Below are positions 14,074-22,254 of a stretch of DNA of 64,000 nucleotides, one piece after another. The translations under genes and the position numbers were made by a program. The stretch's first letter is position 1. Each line of letters begins with the position of its first letter. The notes under the pieces are model-generated. The model saw only the letters and a program-made list of their open reading frames with translations, was not told the DNA's origin and searched no databases. This DNA comes from DAOTXN01 sp034435435 (GTDB lineage: Bacteria; Chloroflexota; Anaerolineae; S140-20). The stretch lies in contig DAOTXN010000036.1 in the NCBI GenBank assembly GCA_034435435.1, positions 12,224 through 76,223 on the forward strand, read 5' to 3'.

Positions 14074-16527
14074 ATGGAAATGGCAGACAGGTACATCCCC
14101 CAAGAAATCGAACCCAAATGGCAGGCCCGCTGGGAGGCCGACCGGCTCTACCACGCGCCGGTGGACGAGAGCAAACCCAAATTTTACTACCTGACCATGC
14201 TCCCCTACCCGTCGGGCGACCTGCACATCGGGCATTGGTACGCCATGACCCCCTCCGACGCGCAGGCCCGTTACTACCGCATGAACGGCTACAATGTCAT
14301 GTTCCCCATCGGCTTTGATGCGTTTGGTCTGCCGGCCGAGAACGCCGCCATTCAGCGCGGCATTCACCCCAAGACGTGGACCTACGCCAACATCGAGCGC
14401 GAGCGCCGCCAACTGCGCTCCATGGGCGCCATGTGGGATTGGGAGCGCGAGGCCGTCTCGGCGGACCCCAAATACTACAAGTGGACGCAGTGGTTCTTTT
14501 TACAGTTTTACAAGCACGGCCTGGCCTACAAGGCCGAAGCGCCGGTGGACTTTTGCCCCCAGTGCAACACCACCCTGGCCCGCGAGCAGGTGTGGGGCGA
14601 CGACCGCCACTGCGAGCGCTGCGGCACGCCGGTGATCAAAAAAGACCTGGAGCAGTGGTTCTTTTGCATCACCCACTATGCCGAAGAGCTGCTGGACCAC
14701 TCGAAAATCGAATGGCCGGAGCGGGTGGTCACGATGCAAAAGAACTGGATCAACCGCAGCGAAGGGGCCGACGTGACCTTCAAATCGGAGGCGGGGGACG
14801 ACATTGTGGTGTTCACCACCCGCCCCGACACGCTGTGGGGCGCTACCTTTATGGTGCTGGCCCCCGAGCACCCGCTGGTCGAAAAGCTGAGCTCGCCCGA
14901 TTGCCGCGCCGCCGTGGACGACTACGTGACCCAGGCCGCCCGCCAGAGCGAGATCGAGCGCACGGCCACCGAGAAGGAAAAAACCGGCGTATTTATCGGC
15001 GCGTATGCCATCAACCCGGTCAACGCGGCGCGCATCCCGATCTGGATCGCCGATTACGTGTTGATGACTTATGGCACGGGGGCCATCATGGCCGTGCCGG
15101 CCCATGACGAGCGCGACTTTGAGTTTGCCGCCAAGTTCGACCTGCCCATCCCGGTGGTCATCGCGCCGCCCGATTGGGACGGCCGGCCGCTGACCGCCGC
15201 CTATCCCGGCGAGGGGGTGATGGTCAACTCGGCGCAGTTTGATGGCACGCCCACCGCCGACGGCGAGGCCGTGCGCCAGGTCATTCAATGGCTGGAAGCG
15301 CAGGGCATCGGTCACGGACAGGTGCGCTATCGCCTGCACGACTGGCTCATCAGCCGCCAGCGTTATTGGGGCGCGCCCATCCCCATCGTCTATTGCGAGC
15401 AGTGCGGGACAGTGCCCGTGCCGGAGGATCAACTGCCGGTGTTGCTGCCCGACGACGTGGCGTTCATGCCCACCGGAGAAAGCCCGCTCAAGTTCCACGC
15501 GGGATTCCTGAACACGACCTGTCCCAACTGCGGCGGCCCGGCCACGCGCGAAACCGACACGATGGACACCTTTATGTGCTCCTCGTGGTATCAATATCGC
15601 TATCTCAGCCCCGATTACGACCAGGGTCCGTGGGATCCAAAAGAGGGCGCGTACTGGCTGCCTGTGGACCAGTACACGGGCGGCATCGAGCACGCCACCA
15701 TGCACCTGATGTACACCCGCTTTTTTACCAAGGCTCTGCGCGACATCGGCATCGTGGATTTCGACGAGCCGATGCTGCGCCTGTACAACCAGGGCATGGT
15801 GCTGGGCGAAGACAACGAAAAGATGTCCAAGAGCCGGGGCAACGTGATCGCGCCCGACGAGCTAGTGGACGCCTATGGCGCCGACACCGTGCGCACGTAC
15901 TTGATGTTCTTTGCCCGTTGGGAGCAGGGCGGCCCGTGGGACAGCCAGGGCATCAAAGGTCCGCGCCGCTTTCTGGAAGACGTGTGGAACCTGGTGGTTG
16001 ACGAATGCGAGCCGTTGGAAGGAAAACCATCTGAAGACGAAATACGGGCGCTGCGCCGTCGAACCCACCAAACCATCCGCAGAGTCGGCGCAGACCTGCG
16101 CAGTTTTTCCTTCAACACGGCCATCGCCGCGTTGATGGAGTTTCGCAACGCGCTGCAAGAGGCCAAAAAATCCCCGCTGCACGGGACAGAAGCGTGGGGC
16201 GAGGCCATCCAGTCCTTGCTGCTGCTGCTGTGCCCCATCGCGCCGCATATCACCGAGGAGCTGTGGAGTCGCCTGGGCAAACCCTATAGCATCCATCAAC
16301 AAGCGTGGCCGGCGTGGAATAAAGAGCTCGCTGCCGAGGAAATGTTGACCCTGATCGTACAAATCAACGGCAAGCTGCGCGACCGCATCATGGCACCGGT
16401 GGACATCAGCGAGGAAAAGGCAAAAGAAATGGCGCTGGGCAGTGAAAATATCCAGCGCCACCTCGAGGGCCAAACGCCGCGCAAGGTGGTTTACGTACCG
16501 GGCCGGCTGGTCAACATTGTGGTTTAG
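14074..16527 (+). CDS. leuS: Leucyl-tRNA synthetase
   Basis: An 817-residue class I aminoacyl-tRNA synthetase that charges tRNA-Leu in the cytosol. The HIGH motif is in PYPSGDLHIGHWYAMT (near residue 48) and the KMSKS motif in DNEKMSKSRGN (near residue 585). The connective-peptide editing domain includes TRPDTLWGATFMVLAPEHP and YGTGAIMAVPAHDERD. The zinc knuckles CPQCNTT...CERCG and CEQCG...CPNCGG are intact. The C-terminal anticodon-binding domain ends with the short leucine-specific tail. The start at 14074 is two codons upstream of another ATG at 14080 (MADRYI). Expression is set by the T-box leader, a regulation well known for this gene in Gram-positive-type bacteria. A perfect terminator follows. 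Confidence 0.97.
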   Translation: MEMADRYIPQEIEPKWQARWEADRLYHAPVDESKPKFYYLTMLPYPSGDLHIGHWYAMTPSDAQARYYRMNGYNVMFPIGFDAFGLPAENAAIQRGIHPKTWTYANIERERRQLRSMGAMWDWEREAVSADPKYYKWTQWFFLQFYKHGLAYKAEAPVDFCPQCNTTLAREQVWGDDRHCERCGTPVIKKDLEQWFFCITHYAEELLDHSKIEWPERVVTMQKNWINRSEGADVTFKSEAGDDIVVFTTRPDTLWGATFMVLAPEHPLVEKLSSPDCRAAVDDYVTQAARQSEIERTATEKEKTGVFIGAYAINPVNAARIPIWIADYVLMTYGTGAIMAVPAHDERDFEFAAKFDLPIPVVIAPPDWDGRPLTAAYPGEGVMVNSAQFDGTPTADGEAVRQVIQWLEAQGIGHGQVRYRLHDWLISRQRYWGAPIPIVYCEQCGTVPVPEDQLPVLLPDDVAFMPTGESPLKFHAGFLNTTCPNCGGPATRETDTMDTFMCSSWYQYRYLSPDYDQGPWDPKEGAYWLPVDQYTGGIEHATMHLMYTRFFTKALRDIGIVDFDEPMLRLYNQGMVLGEDNEKMSKSRGNVIAPDELVDAYGADTVRTYLMFFARWEQGGPWDSQGIKGPRRFLEDVWNLVVDECEPLEGKPSEDEIRALRRRTHQTIRRVGADLRSFSFNTAIAALMEFRNALQEAKKSPLHGTEAWGEAIQSLLLLLCPIAPHITEELWSRLGKPYSIHQQAWPAWNKELAAEEMLTLIVQINGKLRDRIMAPVDISEEKAKEMALGSENIQRHLEGQTPRKVVYVPGRLVNIVV

Positions 16528-16533
16528 CGATCA

Positions 16534-16569
16534 GACCCGGCAGGTCTCCCAGACCTGCCGGGTCATTTT
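16534..16569. terminator. Bidirectional terminator after leuS
   Basis: A perfect 14-bp stem, GACCCGGCAGGTCT / AGACCTGCCGGGTC, with loop CCC at 16534-16564 is followed by ATTTTA on the plus strand. It lies between the convergent ends of leuS and the small gene at 16.6 kb and can serve both. Confidence 0.85.
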
Positions 16570-16870
16570 ACATCTGAAAACCGGGCCGGTAGGGGACCAC
16601 TTTGCGACCCAGGTCGTGGACGTATGCTTTGAGGCGTTCCTCCATCTCGTCCCACTCTTCGCTGTTCAGGACGCGCCACATGGTGTCTTCGTCGCGGCTG
16701 ACCAATTCCGTCTGCCGGTCGGGATATTCGCCCCAGGCCGTGTGCCACACCTCGGTCACAGCCAGACCCATGCGCTGCACGGCCGGCAAAAATTCACCCA
16801 GGACAAACTGGCGATATTCCTCAACCGCCTCGTCGCGCACATCATAAGTCAGTAATAATTTCGTCAACAT
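16568..16870 (-). CDS. Small conserved hypothetical protein, dimeric alpha/beta-barrel-like
   Basis: A 100-residue cytosolic protein. The pattern LLLTYDVRDEAVEEYRQFVL, later a Trp/Tyr-rich stretch (VWHTAWGEYPDRQTEL) and a C-terminal helix suggests a dimeric alpha/beta-barrel fold as in NIPSNAP or ABM families. I cannot name a function. It has its own promoter on the minus strand and no operon partner. Confidence 0.65.
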   Translation of the reverse strand: MLTKLLLTYDVRDEAVEEYRQFVLGEFLPAVQRMGLAVTEVWHTAWGEYPDRQTELVSRDEDTMWRVLNSEEWDEMEERLKAYVHDLGRKVVPYRPGFQM

Positions 16871-16920
16871 TTGATTTCCTCGTCGGGTAAATGAGCAGGT
16901 GAAACTCTACTTTCGACTGT

Positions 16921-16949
16921 ATTGTAACGATATTGGTCCAAACCGGCAA
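16921..16949 (-). promoter_or_regulatory. Promoter of the 100-residue protein gene
   Basis: TTGCCG and TACAAT with a 17-base spacer lie on the minus strand, about 45 bases upstream of the start at 16870. Confidence 0.6.
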
Positions 16950-16987
16950 GGAAAAAGGTGTGAAAACCCGGTTTGAAAACATCGCAA

Positions 16988-19900
16988 TCAACCTGCGCCG
17001 CGAATGGCCCGATTGATCGGCACTTGCTCCAGATAGGTACGCCGCATCTCGGCGTCGGCGAGCCGCTCGGCCTTGCGCGACATTTCATCGCTGGCGCGTT
17101 TCAAGTAGACATCGGCTTCAGAGGTGAGGCCATTAGCCCGCAGCACCAGGCTGTGTTCAAAATACAAGGGTTCGCGGGCGGTAGGGTAGCCGGGTGTGTC
17201 ATCCAGCAACGCGACGGCCCGCTCGCTGCAATCCAACGCGTTTTCGAAATGCCCCGTGCGCCAGAGGGTCAGGCCCAGCACTTCCGCGCCCCAAATTTGC
17301 ACAAAGCGATCGCACGTTTGCCGCCCGATGGCCTCGGCTCTGCTGGCTAGGCGCTGCGCCAGCTCCAGATTTCCCGTTCCCCACGGTTCTTTGAACCAGG
17401 GCCAACCCTGGTGCACGGCGGCCAACAGCGCCATATCCCACCCGATGGCCTGTTGATCCTGCTGATCACAGGCGTAGCCTAACGCGGTCTGGGCTAGGCC
17501 CAGCGCCAGCGAGAACTCGCCCCGCCACCAGGCCATCAAACTCAGCTCGCCCAGCGCCCAGCGCTCGATTTCCCGCCGGCCCTGGTTCAAAGAACCGTGG
17601 GGCACGATGGCCCGCGCCGTCTGGGCCAATTGTTGCGCTTGAGCGTACTGACCGACTTGGCGGCGCAGCGAGGCCATCGCCATCAACGCCCGCGCTTCGA
17701 CGCTGCGGTTGTCGATGCGGCGGGCTGTCTGGTGGCTCTTTTGAAAAGCCTCCAATGCCGCCGCATAATCTCCACACCGGATGTACATCCAGCCAATATT
17801 GCCGTGCAGCCACGATTCGTAGATGCGATCCCCGATCTGGCGATAGATCGTTAGCGCCTCTTGAAATGTTTCGATGGCCTTTTCGTGCTGTCCGGCCTCG
17901 CTGTAGGCCCGACCTAGCGCATTGAGGCTGGTCGCCTCGCGGCGGCGGTCGCCGATTTGCCGGGCCAGCGCCACCGAAGCCTGGGTGTGTGCAACGGCCT
18001 CGCTGTGCCGGCCGAGGACGCTGAGATTTCTCCCCACGATGAGCTGCGCCTCGGTTTCGATGGATCGGTCGCCCACCGCCTGGCTAATTTCGAGCGTCTC
18101 CAGACTGCGCCTGAGCGCGGTCTCGAAATCGTAGGCAAAAGCGTGAAAATCCGCCAGGTCGCACAACACGCGCCCCTCCAGTCGCCGGTCGCCGGCTCGC
18201 CGGCTGGCCTCCAGTGCGGCCTCGCCTCGCGTAATGGCCTGGCGCTTGCGCCACAGACGACGGTCTACCCAGGCTTGTTGCAGCAGCGCCTGCGCCTCGC
18301 CGCCGGGGTTGTCCATCACACGCGCCAGGCGCAATCCTGCGCGGGCCGATTCCTCCGCCCGTTCGAGGTTGGCGCCCAGGTATAGCGCGGCCTGGGCGCT
18401 ATACACCTCGACCAGACGCTGTGAGTCGGCCAACAGGCTGGCCAGGCGCAGCATCTCGTTGAGCGTGCGCTCTTGCGCGTGTACCTGACCCAGGCGGGCG
18501 TAGACCCTTTGCAAGCCGTGCAGCAGGTCGAAGCGCAAGGCCCTGGAGTGGATGTCGGCGGTGGGAAGCAATGACAGAGCTTGTTGGTAGAACTGAACTG
18601 CTTCCTGGTTAGCGTAGCGGCCGGCAGCGTGTTGGGCGGCCTGTTGAGCATAATAGCAGGAGTGCTCTTCATCACCGGCCCGCAGCGTGTGGTGGGCCAA
18701 CAACCCGCTATAGTCCTCCACATGGTCGGCGAAATGGGCCTCGATAAAGTCGGCCACCCGGCGATGACAGGCGCGGCGCTGGGCGTCGGGGGTAGCCTCA
18801 TAAACGGCTTGGTGCGCCAGAGCATGTTTGAAAAGATACTCGGCGCCCCACACCGGCGCGGCAGCCCGTTTTTCGATCAGTCCCGCAGCTACCAATGGCT
18901 CAAGCTGTGCAGCGACCGGATGATCGGCGGGCGTCTCCATGACCCACGCCACGGCGTGCTCCCAAAAGACGCGCCCCACTACGGCCGCGTGTTGGAGCAC
19001 GTGGCGGGCAGCGTCGGGGAGGTGAGCGATGCGCGCGTTGAATACGTCTTGGAGCGTGGTGGGAATGCGCACCTGGTCAATCGGAGTGGTGGTCAACCAG
19101 ACGCGGTGGGTGGCATCATATACCAGCGTCCCGCTTTCGACCAGTGTGCGCACGATTTCTTCGATAAAGAGTGGGTTGCCTTCTGCTCTGGCGCCCACTT
19201 TGGCGAGCAATCCGGGCGGCAGCGATTCACCTGGCAACAGGTGCTTGATCAGCGCATCGCTCTCGCGCGATGACAGCCGGTCGAGGAAAATTTCTGTATA
19301 GCGCCCTTGATGAGCCAGCAGTGCATTGCCTTCGCGCTGCAATGGCTCACATGCGCTATTCTCGTCCGGGCGGAAGATGTTGATCAATAATAGCGGGACG
19401 TGTTCGACCAACGGCATTACGTGGAGTAACAATGCCAGCGAGATGGCGTCTGTCCATTGCAAATCTTCCATGACAACGATGGCTGGACAGTCCTGTGCGA
19501 GGCGCTCCAGCCAGGCGCGCACGGCAAAAAACGTCTGTGCCTGCTGGCTCGGCTGGTCCAGTTGAGCCAGACGTTCGGCTGTGTCGGCTTCCAACGGCAA
19601 CGACAATAACCTGGCCAGGTAAGCATAGACCTCCGGCCTTGCGCCAGAAAGCGATCCGTGAAACAAGCGAGCTACCTGCTGGCGCAGGCTGTGGCGCGCG
19701 TCAGGCTCGGCTTGACTCTCGGCGCTGCCCAGCCAATCTCTGATCAGCTCCAACCACACCCCATAGGGCGACTTTTCGGCGAGAGAAAGCGCTCGTCCCG
19801 TGAGCCACACCGGCAGCGGCGACTCTGTGCGCAGCTCGGCGACGAGCCGGCTCTTACCGATACCCGTCTCGCCGATCAGATTGACCACGCTGCCGCGTCC

Positions 19901-20107
19901 GTCTGCCAGGTCTCGCACGCGCGCTTGCAAGGCGGCCAGGGCTGCCTGACGGTCAACGAGGGGAGTGCTAAAAGGGGCGGGTTTTGGCGCCTGGAGGGTG
20001 GGCGTGGACACGTCCAATGGCGGCGAAGGATGCGCCAGAGTCGCTCCGCAACGTGGACAAAAATTGAAATGGGGGGCGCAGTCATAGTGGCATTCGGGGC
20101 ATTTCAT
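16988..20107 (-). CDS. Zinc-ribbon / AAA ATPase / TPR regulator
   Basis: A 1039-residue cytosolic protein. The N-terminus is a zinc ribbon (CPECHYDCAPHFNFCPRC). An AAA_16/STAND-like ATPase follows with Walker A GETGIGKSRL near residue 80 and VVMEDLQW as Walker B. The C-terminal half is TPR and related helical repeats. In Chloroflexota and other groups this ATPase-TPR module usually follows a class III cyclase or precedes a DNA-binding domain; neither is present here. The start at 20107 is chosen because the zinc ribbon begins there and GAGAGGA lies upstream; a longer in-frame opening to 20278 would run into the preceding gene. It is 11 bases downstream of the glycosidase gene and likely co-transcribed with it. 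Confidence 0.82.
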   Translation of the reverse strand: MKCPECHYDCAPHFNFCPRCGATLAHPSPPLDVSTPTLQAPKPAPFSTPLVDRQAALAALQARVRDLADGRGSVVNLIGETGIGKSRLVAELRTESPLPVWLTGRALSLAEKSPYGVWLELIRDWLGSAESQAEPDARHSLRQQVARLFHGSLSGARPEVYAYLARLLSLPLEADTAERLAQLDQPSQQAQTFFAVRAWLERLAQDCPAIVVMEDLQWTDAISLALLLHVMPLVEHVPLLLINIFRPDENSACEPLQREGNALLAHQGRYTEIFLDRLSSRESDALIKHLLPGESLPPGLLAKVGARAEGNPLFIEEIVRTLVESGTLVYDATHRVWLTTTPIDQVRIPTTLQDVFNARIAHLPDAARHVLQHAAVVGRVFWEHAVAWVMETPADHPVAAQLEPLVAAGLIEKRAAAPVWGAEYLFKHALAHQAVYEATPDAQRRACHRRVADFIEAHFADHVEDYSGLLAHHTLRAGDEEHSCYYAQQAAQHAAGRYANQEAVQFYQQALSLLPTADIHSRALRFDLLHGLQRVYARLGQVHAQERTLNEMLRLASLLADSQRLVEVYSAQAALYLGANLERAEESARAGLRLARVMDNPGGEAQALLQQAWVDRRLWRKRQAITRGEAALEASRRAGDRRLEGRVLCDLADFHAFAYDFETALRRSLETLEISQAVGDRSIETEAQLIVGRNLSVLGRHSEAVAHTQASVALARQIGDRRREATSLNALGRAYSEAGQHEKAIETFQEALTIYRQIGDRIYESWLHGNIGWMYIRCGDYAAALEAFQKSHQTARRIDNRSVEARALMAMASLRRQVGQYAQAQQLAQTARAIVPHGSLNQGRREIERWALGELSLMAWWRGEFSLALGLAQTALGYACDQQDQQAIGWDMALLAAVHQGWPWFKEPWGTGNLELAQRLASRAEAIGRQTCDRFVQIWGAEVLGLTLWRTGHFENALDCSERAVALLDDTPGYPTAREPLYFEHSLVLRANGLTSEADVYLKRASDEMSRKAERLADAEMRRTYLEQVPINRAIRGAG

Positions 20108-20118
20108 AGGCGTTCCTC

Positions 20119-21546
20119 TCACCACGCAAACGGCAACCGTTGCGCGGGCCACCAGACGCCAGTCGCTACCTGGATAGGGGTTTCGGTCCAGCCGCCCGCA
20201 TCGTCCAAGGTTGTATACAACTGGGTCTTGATCGCACGCGCCAGCATGCGTTCCAGCTCGCGGCGCACAAGGGGCCATTCATCCTGGCGATCAATTGGAT
20301 CATGGCTCTGGAGATAGTCTTGAATCTGCTCGCTTAGATCGGTTTCGTGGCCGGCGGGCAAGACCACCAGCGCAAACCACAGCCGGTCGCCGATGGGTTC
20401 CGCCCGTCGCACCAACTGCCATTGGATCTCGTACACGCCGGGCGTGTGGGGTGCGACTACCGTCAGTGTGGAGCGCAGTGAACCGCTCGCCGATACTGAG
20501 TCGGGCAAGCGCATATAAGCGGGTCCCACCACCGGCCAGCCCTGCATGTTTTTAAGCCGGTAGCCCAAGTCAGGTTCCCAATCCAAATAGCCGGTGTTGA
20601 ATATTTCGAATGCGATCTCGGCGTGTTGGCCCGGCTCAGCCACGAAAAACGAACTCTGAGCCTGCCAGTAGGCAGCGTGCCGGGGCGCGGGGCTGTAAAA
20701 GACAAACAGCGCGTTGGCGACCGGACGATCGCTGTCGTAGCGCATCTGGCCGTTATACCACAATTGCGATGACCCGCCGCCATCCAGTTTGATGGCCGTG
20801 AATGCGCCATAGTCGCGCAGCAGGTGGGCAAAACCCTCCACGTCTCGGCCTTCGCCCACCGCCAGATAGAGCCAGCGCCCATCTTGGCTCAGGCCGACGG
20901 TGGTTTGAATGGTGCGGCGGCACGCGCCGAGTGGAAAACGTTCCAACAAACACGCCACCAGATTGGGGATCACCACGCCATAGTTCAAGATGAGCGGTGC
21001 GCCGCCGACGGCATTGTACAAATACTCTCGATAGGCGTGCGGGTCGGTGAGTTCCTCGGCGCTCTTGCGCCCCAAACTCACTTGGTTGAGCCGCGAGATC
21101 GCCAACGAGCTGCGCCACAGCGCGTTGCGATTCTCCAAACCTTCTCCATCCAGCCGTTGCCCGTTTTTTACGCTGAGGCCCTCCGGTCCGTGAGTGAGAC
21201 CGAAATAATCGGCATTGATGGCGACGACCACCTCTTGATCCTGATAGGGGGGGCGGGTAACCATTTCTTCGATCCGTTCGCGGCGATCTGTACCGACGCT
21301 GTCCACGTCTTCAGCCATCACCATCTCGAAGCGGATGTGCGGGTTCTCCAGATCGATCAGCACCACATGGATGTCTCCCCCATCCTCGACGCAGTGAATG
21401 ATGCCATCGTGATGGGTTTCGCAATCGCGGTGGGTCAGATCCACCGGGGGAGGGGTTGTAAACGCCACGCCTAACGCGAGCAGGAGCTCTGGATACCAGA
21501 TCCGCTTTTTTCCAATTTGAGTGCGAACCGACTTATCACACCTCAT
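20119..21546 (-). CDS. Phosphodiester glycosidase (NAGPA) family protein, exported
   Basis: A 475-residue protein with an N-terminal hydrophobic signal (LLLALGVAF). The phosphodiester glycosidase / NAGPA domain spans about 60-285, with the active-site region AIKLDGGGSSQLWYNG near residue 270 and NADYFG near residue 112. An Ig-like NBR1-type domain follows (about 305-390: AEIAFEIFNTGYLDWEPDLGY). The C-terminal 80 residues are not recognised. The enzyme would act outside the cytoplasm on a glycosyl phosphodiester, possibly wall polymers. It heads an apparent two-gene operon with the zinc-ribbon/AAA/TPR gene, from a promoter shared back to back with the GNAT gene. Confidence 0.82.
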   Translation of the reverse strand: MRCDKSVRTQIGKKRIWYPELLLALGVAFTTPPPVDLTHRDCETHHDGIIHCVEDGGDIHVVLIDLENPHIRFEMVMAEDVDSVGTDRRERIEEMVTRPPYQDQEVVVAINADYFGLTHGPEGLSVKNGQRLDGEGLENRNALWRSSLAISRLNQVSLGRKSAEELTDPHAYREYLYNAVGGAPLILNYGVVIPNLVACLLERFPLGACRRTIQTTVGLSQDGRWLYLAVGEGRDVEGFAHLLRDYGAFTAIKLDGGGSSQLWYNGQMRYDSDRPVANALFVFYSPAPRHAAYWQAQSSFFVAEPGQHAEIAFEIFNTGYLDWEPDLGYRLKNMQGWPVVGPAYMRLPDSVSASGSLRSTLTVVAPHTPGVYEIQWQLVRRAEPIGDRLWFALVVLPAGHETDLSEQIQDYLQSHDPIDRQDEWPLVRRELERMLARAIKTQLYTTLDDAGGWTETPIQVATGVWWPAQRLPFAW

Positions 21547-21597
21547 CTTGCCCGCTCGCTGGCCGACTGCCGGCCGCTCATTGGCCGGTTAGTCGAG

Positions 21598-21626
21598 ATG
21601 ATAGCACGAGAGGCAGGATATTACAA
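21598..21626 (-). promoter_or_regulatory. Promoter of the phosphodiester glycosidase operon
   Basis: On the minus strand TTGTAA and TATCAT are spaced by 17 bases, about 50 bases upstream of the start at 21546. It is divergent from the promoter at 21635. Confidence 0.55.
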
Positions 21627-21634
21627 GCTCTGGT

Positions 21635-21663
21635 TTGCACAATGAAAGAGCCAATGGTAGAAT
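21635..21663 (+). promoter_or_regulatory. Promoter of the GNAT / 7TM receptor operon
   Basis: TTGCAC and TAGAAT are separated by 17 bases. The predicted start is near 21670, followed by AGGAG at 21682 and the ATG at 21695. Confidence 0.6.
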
Positions 21664-21694
21664 GGAAGAATGAGCTTGATGGTAGGAGACGGAT

Positions 21695-22249
21695 ATGATG
21701 AGCGTGCGTCCGGCCGAGTTAGAAGATCTGCAGGCTTGTGTTGGCATCGATCACTCGTGCGTCACCGAACACGTGTGGCAAATGGATGTAGAGTCAGGCA
21801 ACAACCTGGTAGCGGTTCGCTTTCGCGCGGTGCGCTTGCCTCGCTCGGTTTTTGTCAAATATCCGCGTGATCATTCTGCGCTTTTGTCAGAATGGCATCA
21901 CCGAGACTGTTTCCTCGTCGCCACCCATCAGGACGGAATTGCGGCGACGGGCGAGTCTGTCGTCGGCTATCTCACGATGAGCGATCAGGCGTGGCACAAG
22001 ACCGGTTGGGTAGCCGATCTGGTGGTCGCGCCCGAACACCGGCGCAAAGGCATCGGGACGCAGTTGTTGCACGCGGGCAAAACGTGGGCGCGTGAGACCG
22101 GGCTGCGCCGGCTCGTGGTTGAAACACAGACAAAAAGCTACCCTGCCATCTGCTTTTTAGAGCGCCAGGGCTTTTCTTTTTGCGGCTACAGCGATCGCTA
22201 TTACGCCAACCAGGATATTGCGTTGTTCTTTGCCCTGGATCTGCGATAG
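21695..22249 (+). CDS. GNAT family N-acetyltransferase
   Basis: A 184-residue acetyltransferase with the acetyl-CoA motif VVAPEHRRKGIGTQLL near residue 110 and a typical C-terminal YPAICFLERQGFSFCGY. The substrate is unknown. A good AGGAG lies 8 bases before the start; a second ATG follows directly. It ends 5 bases upstream of the 7TM receptor gene, so the two are surely co-transcribed, although a functional link is not visible. Confidence 0.85.
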   Translation: MMSVRPAELEDLQACVGIDHSCVTEHVWQMDVESGNNLVAVRFRAVRLPRSVFVKYPRDHSALLSEWHHRDCFLVATHQDGIAATGESVVGYLTMSDQAWHKTGWVADLVVAPEHRRKGIGTQLLHAGKTWARETGLRRLVVETQTKSYPAICFLERQGFSFCGYSDRYYANQDIALFFALDLR

Positions 22250-22254
22250 ACCCC

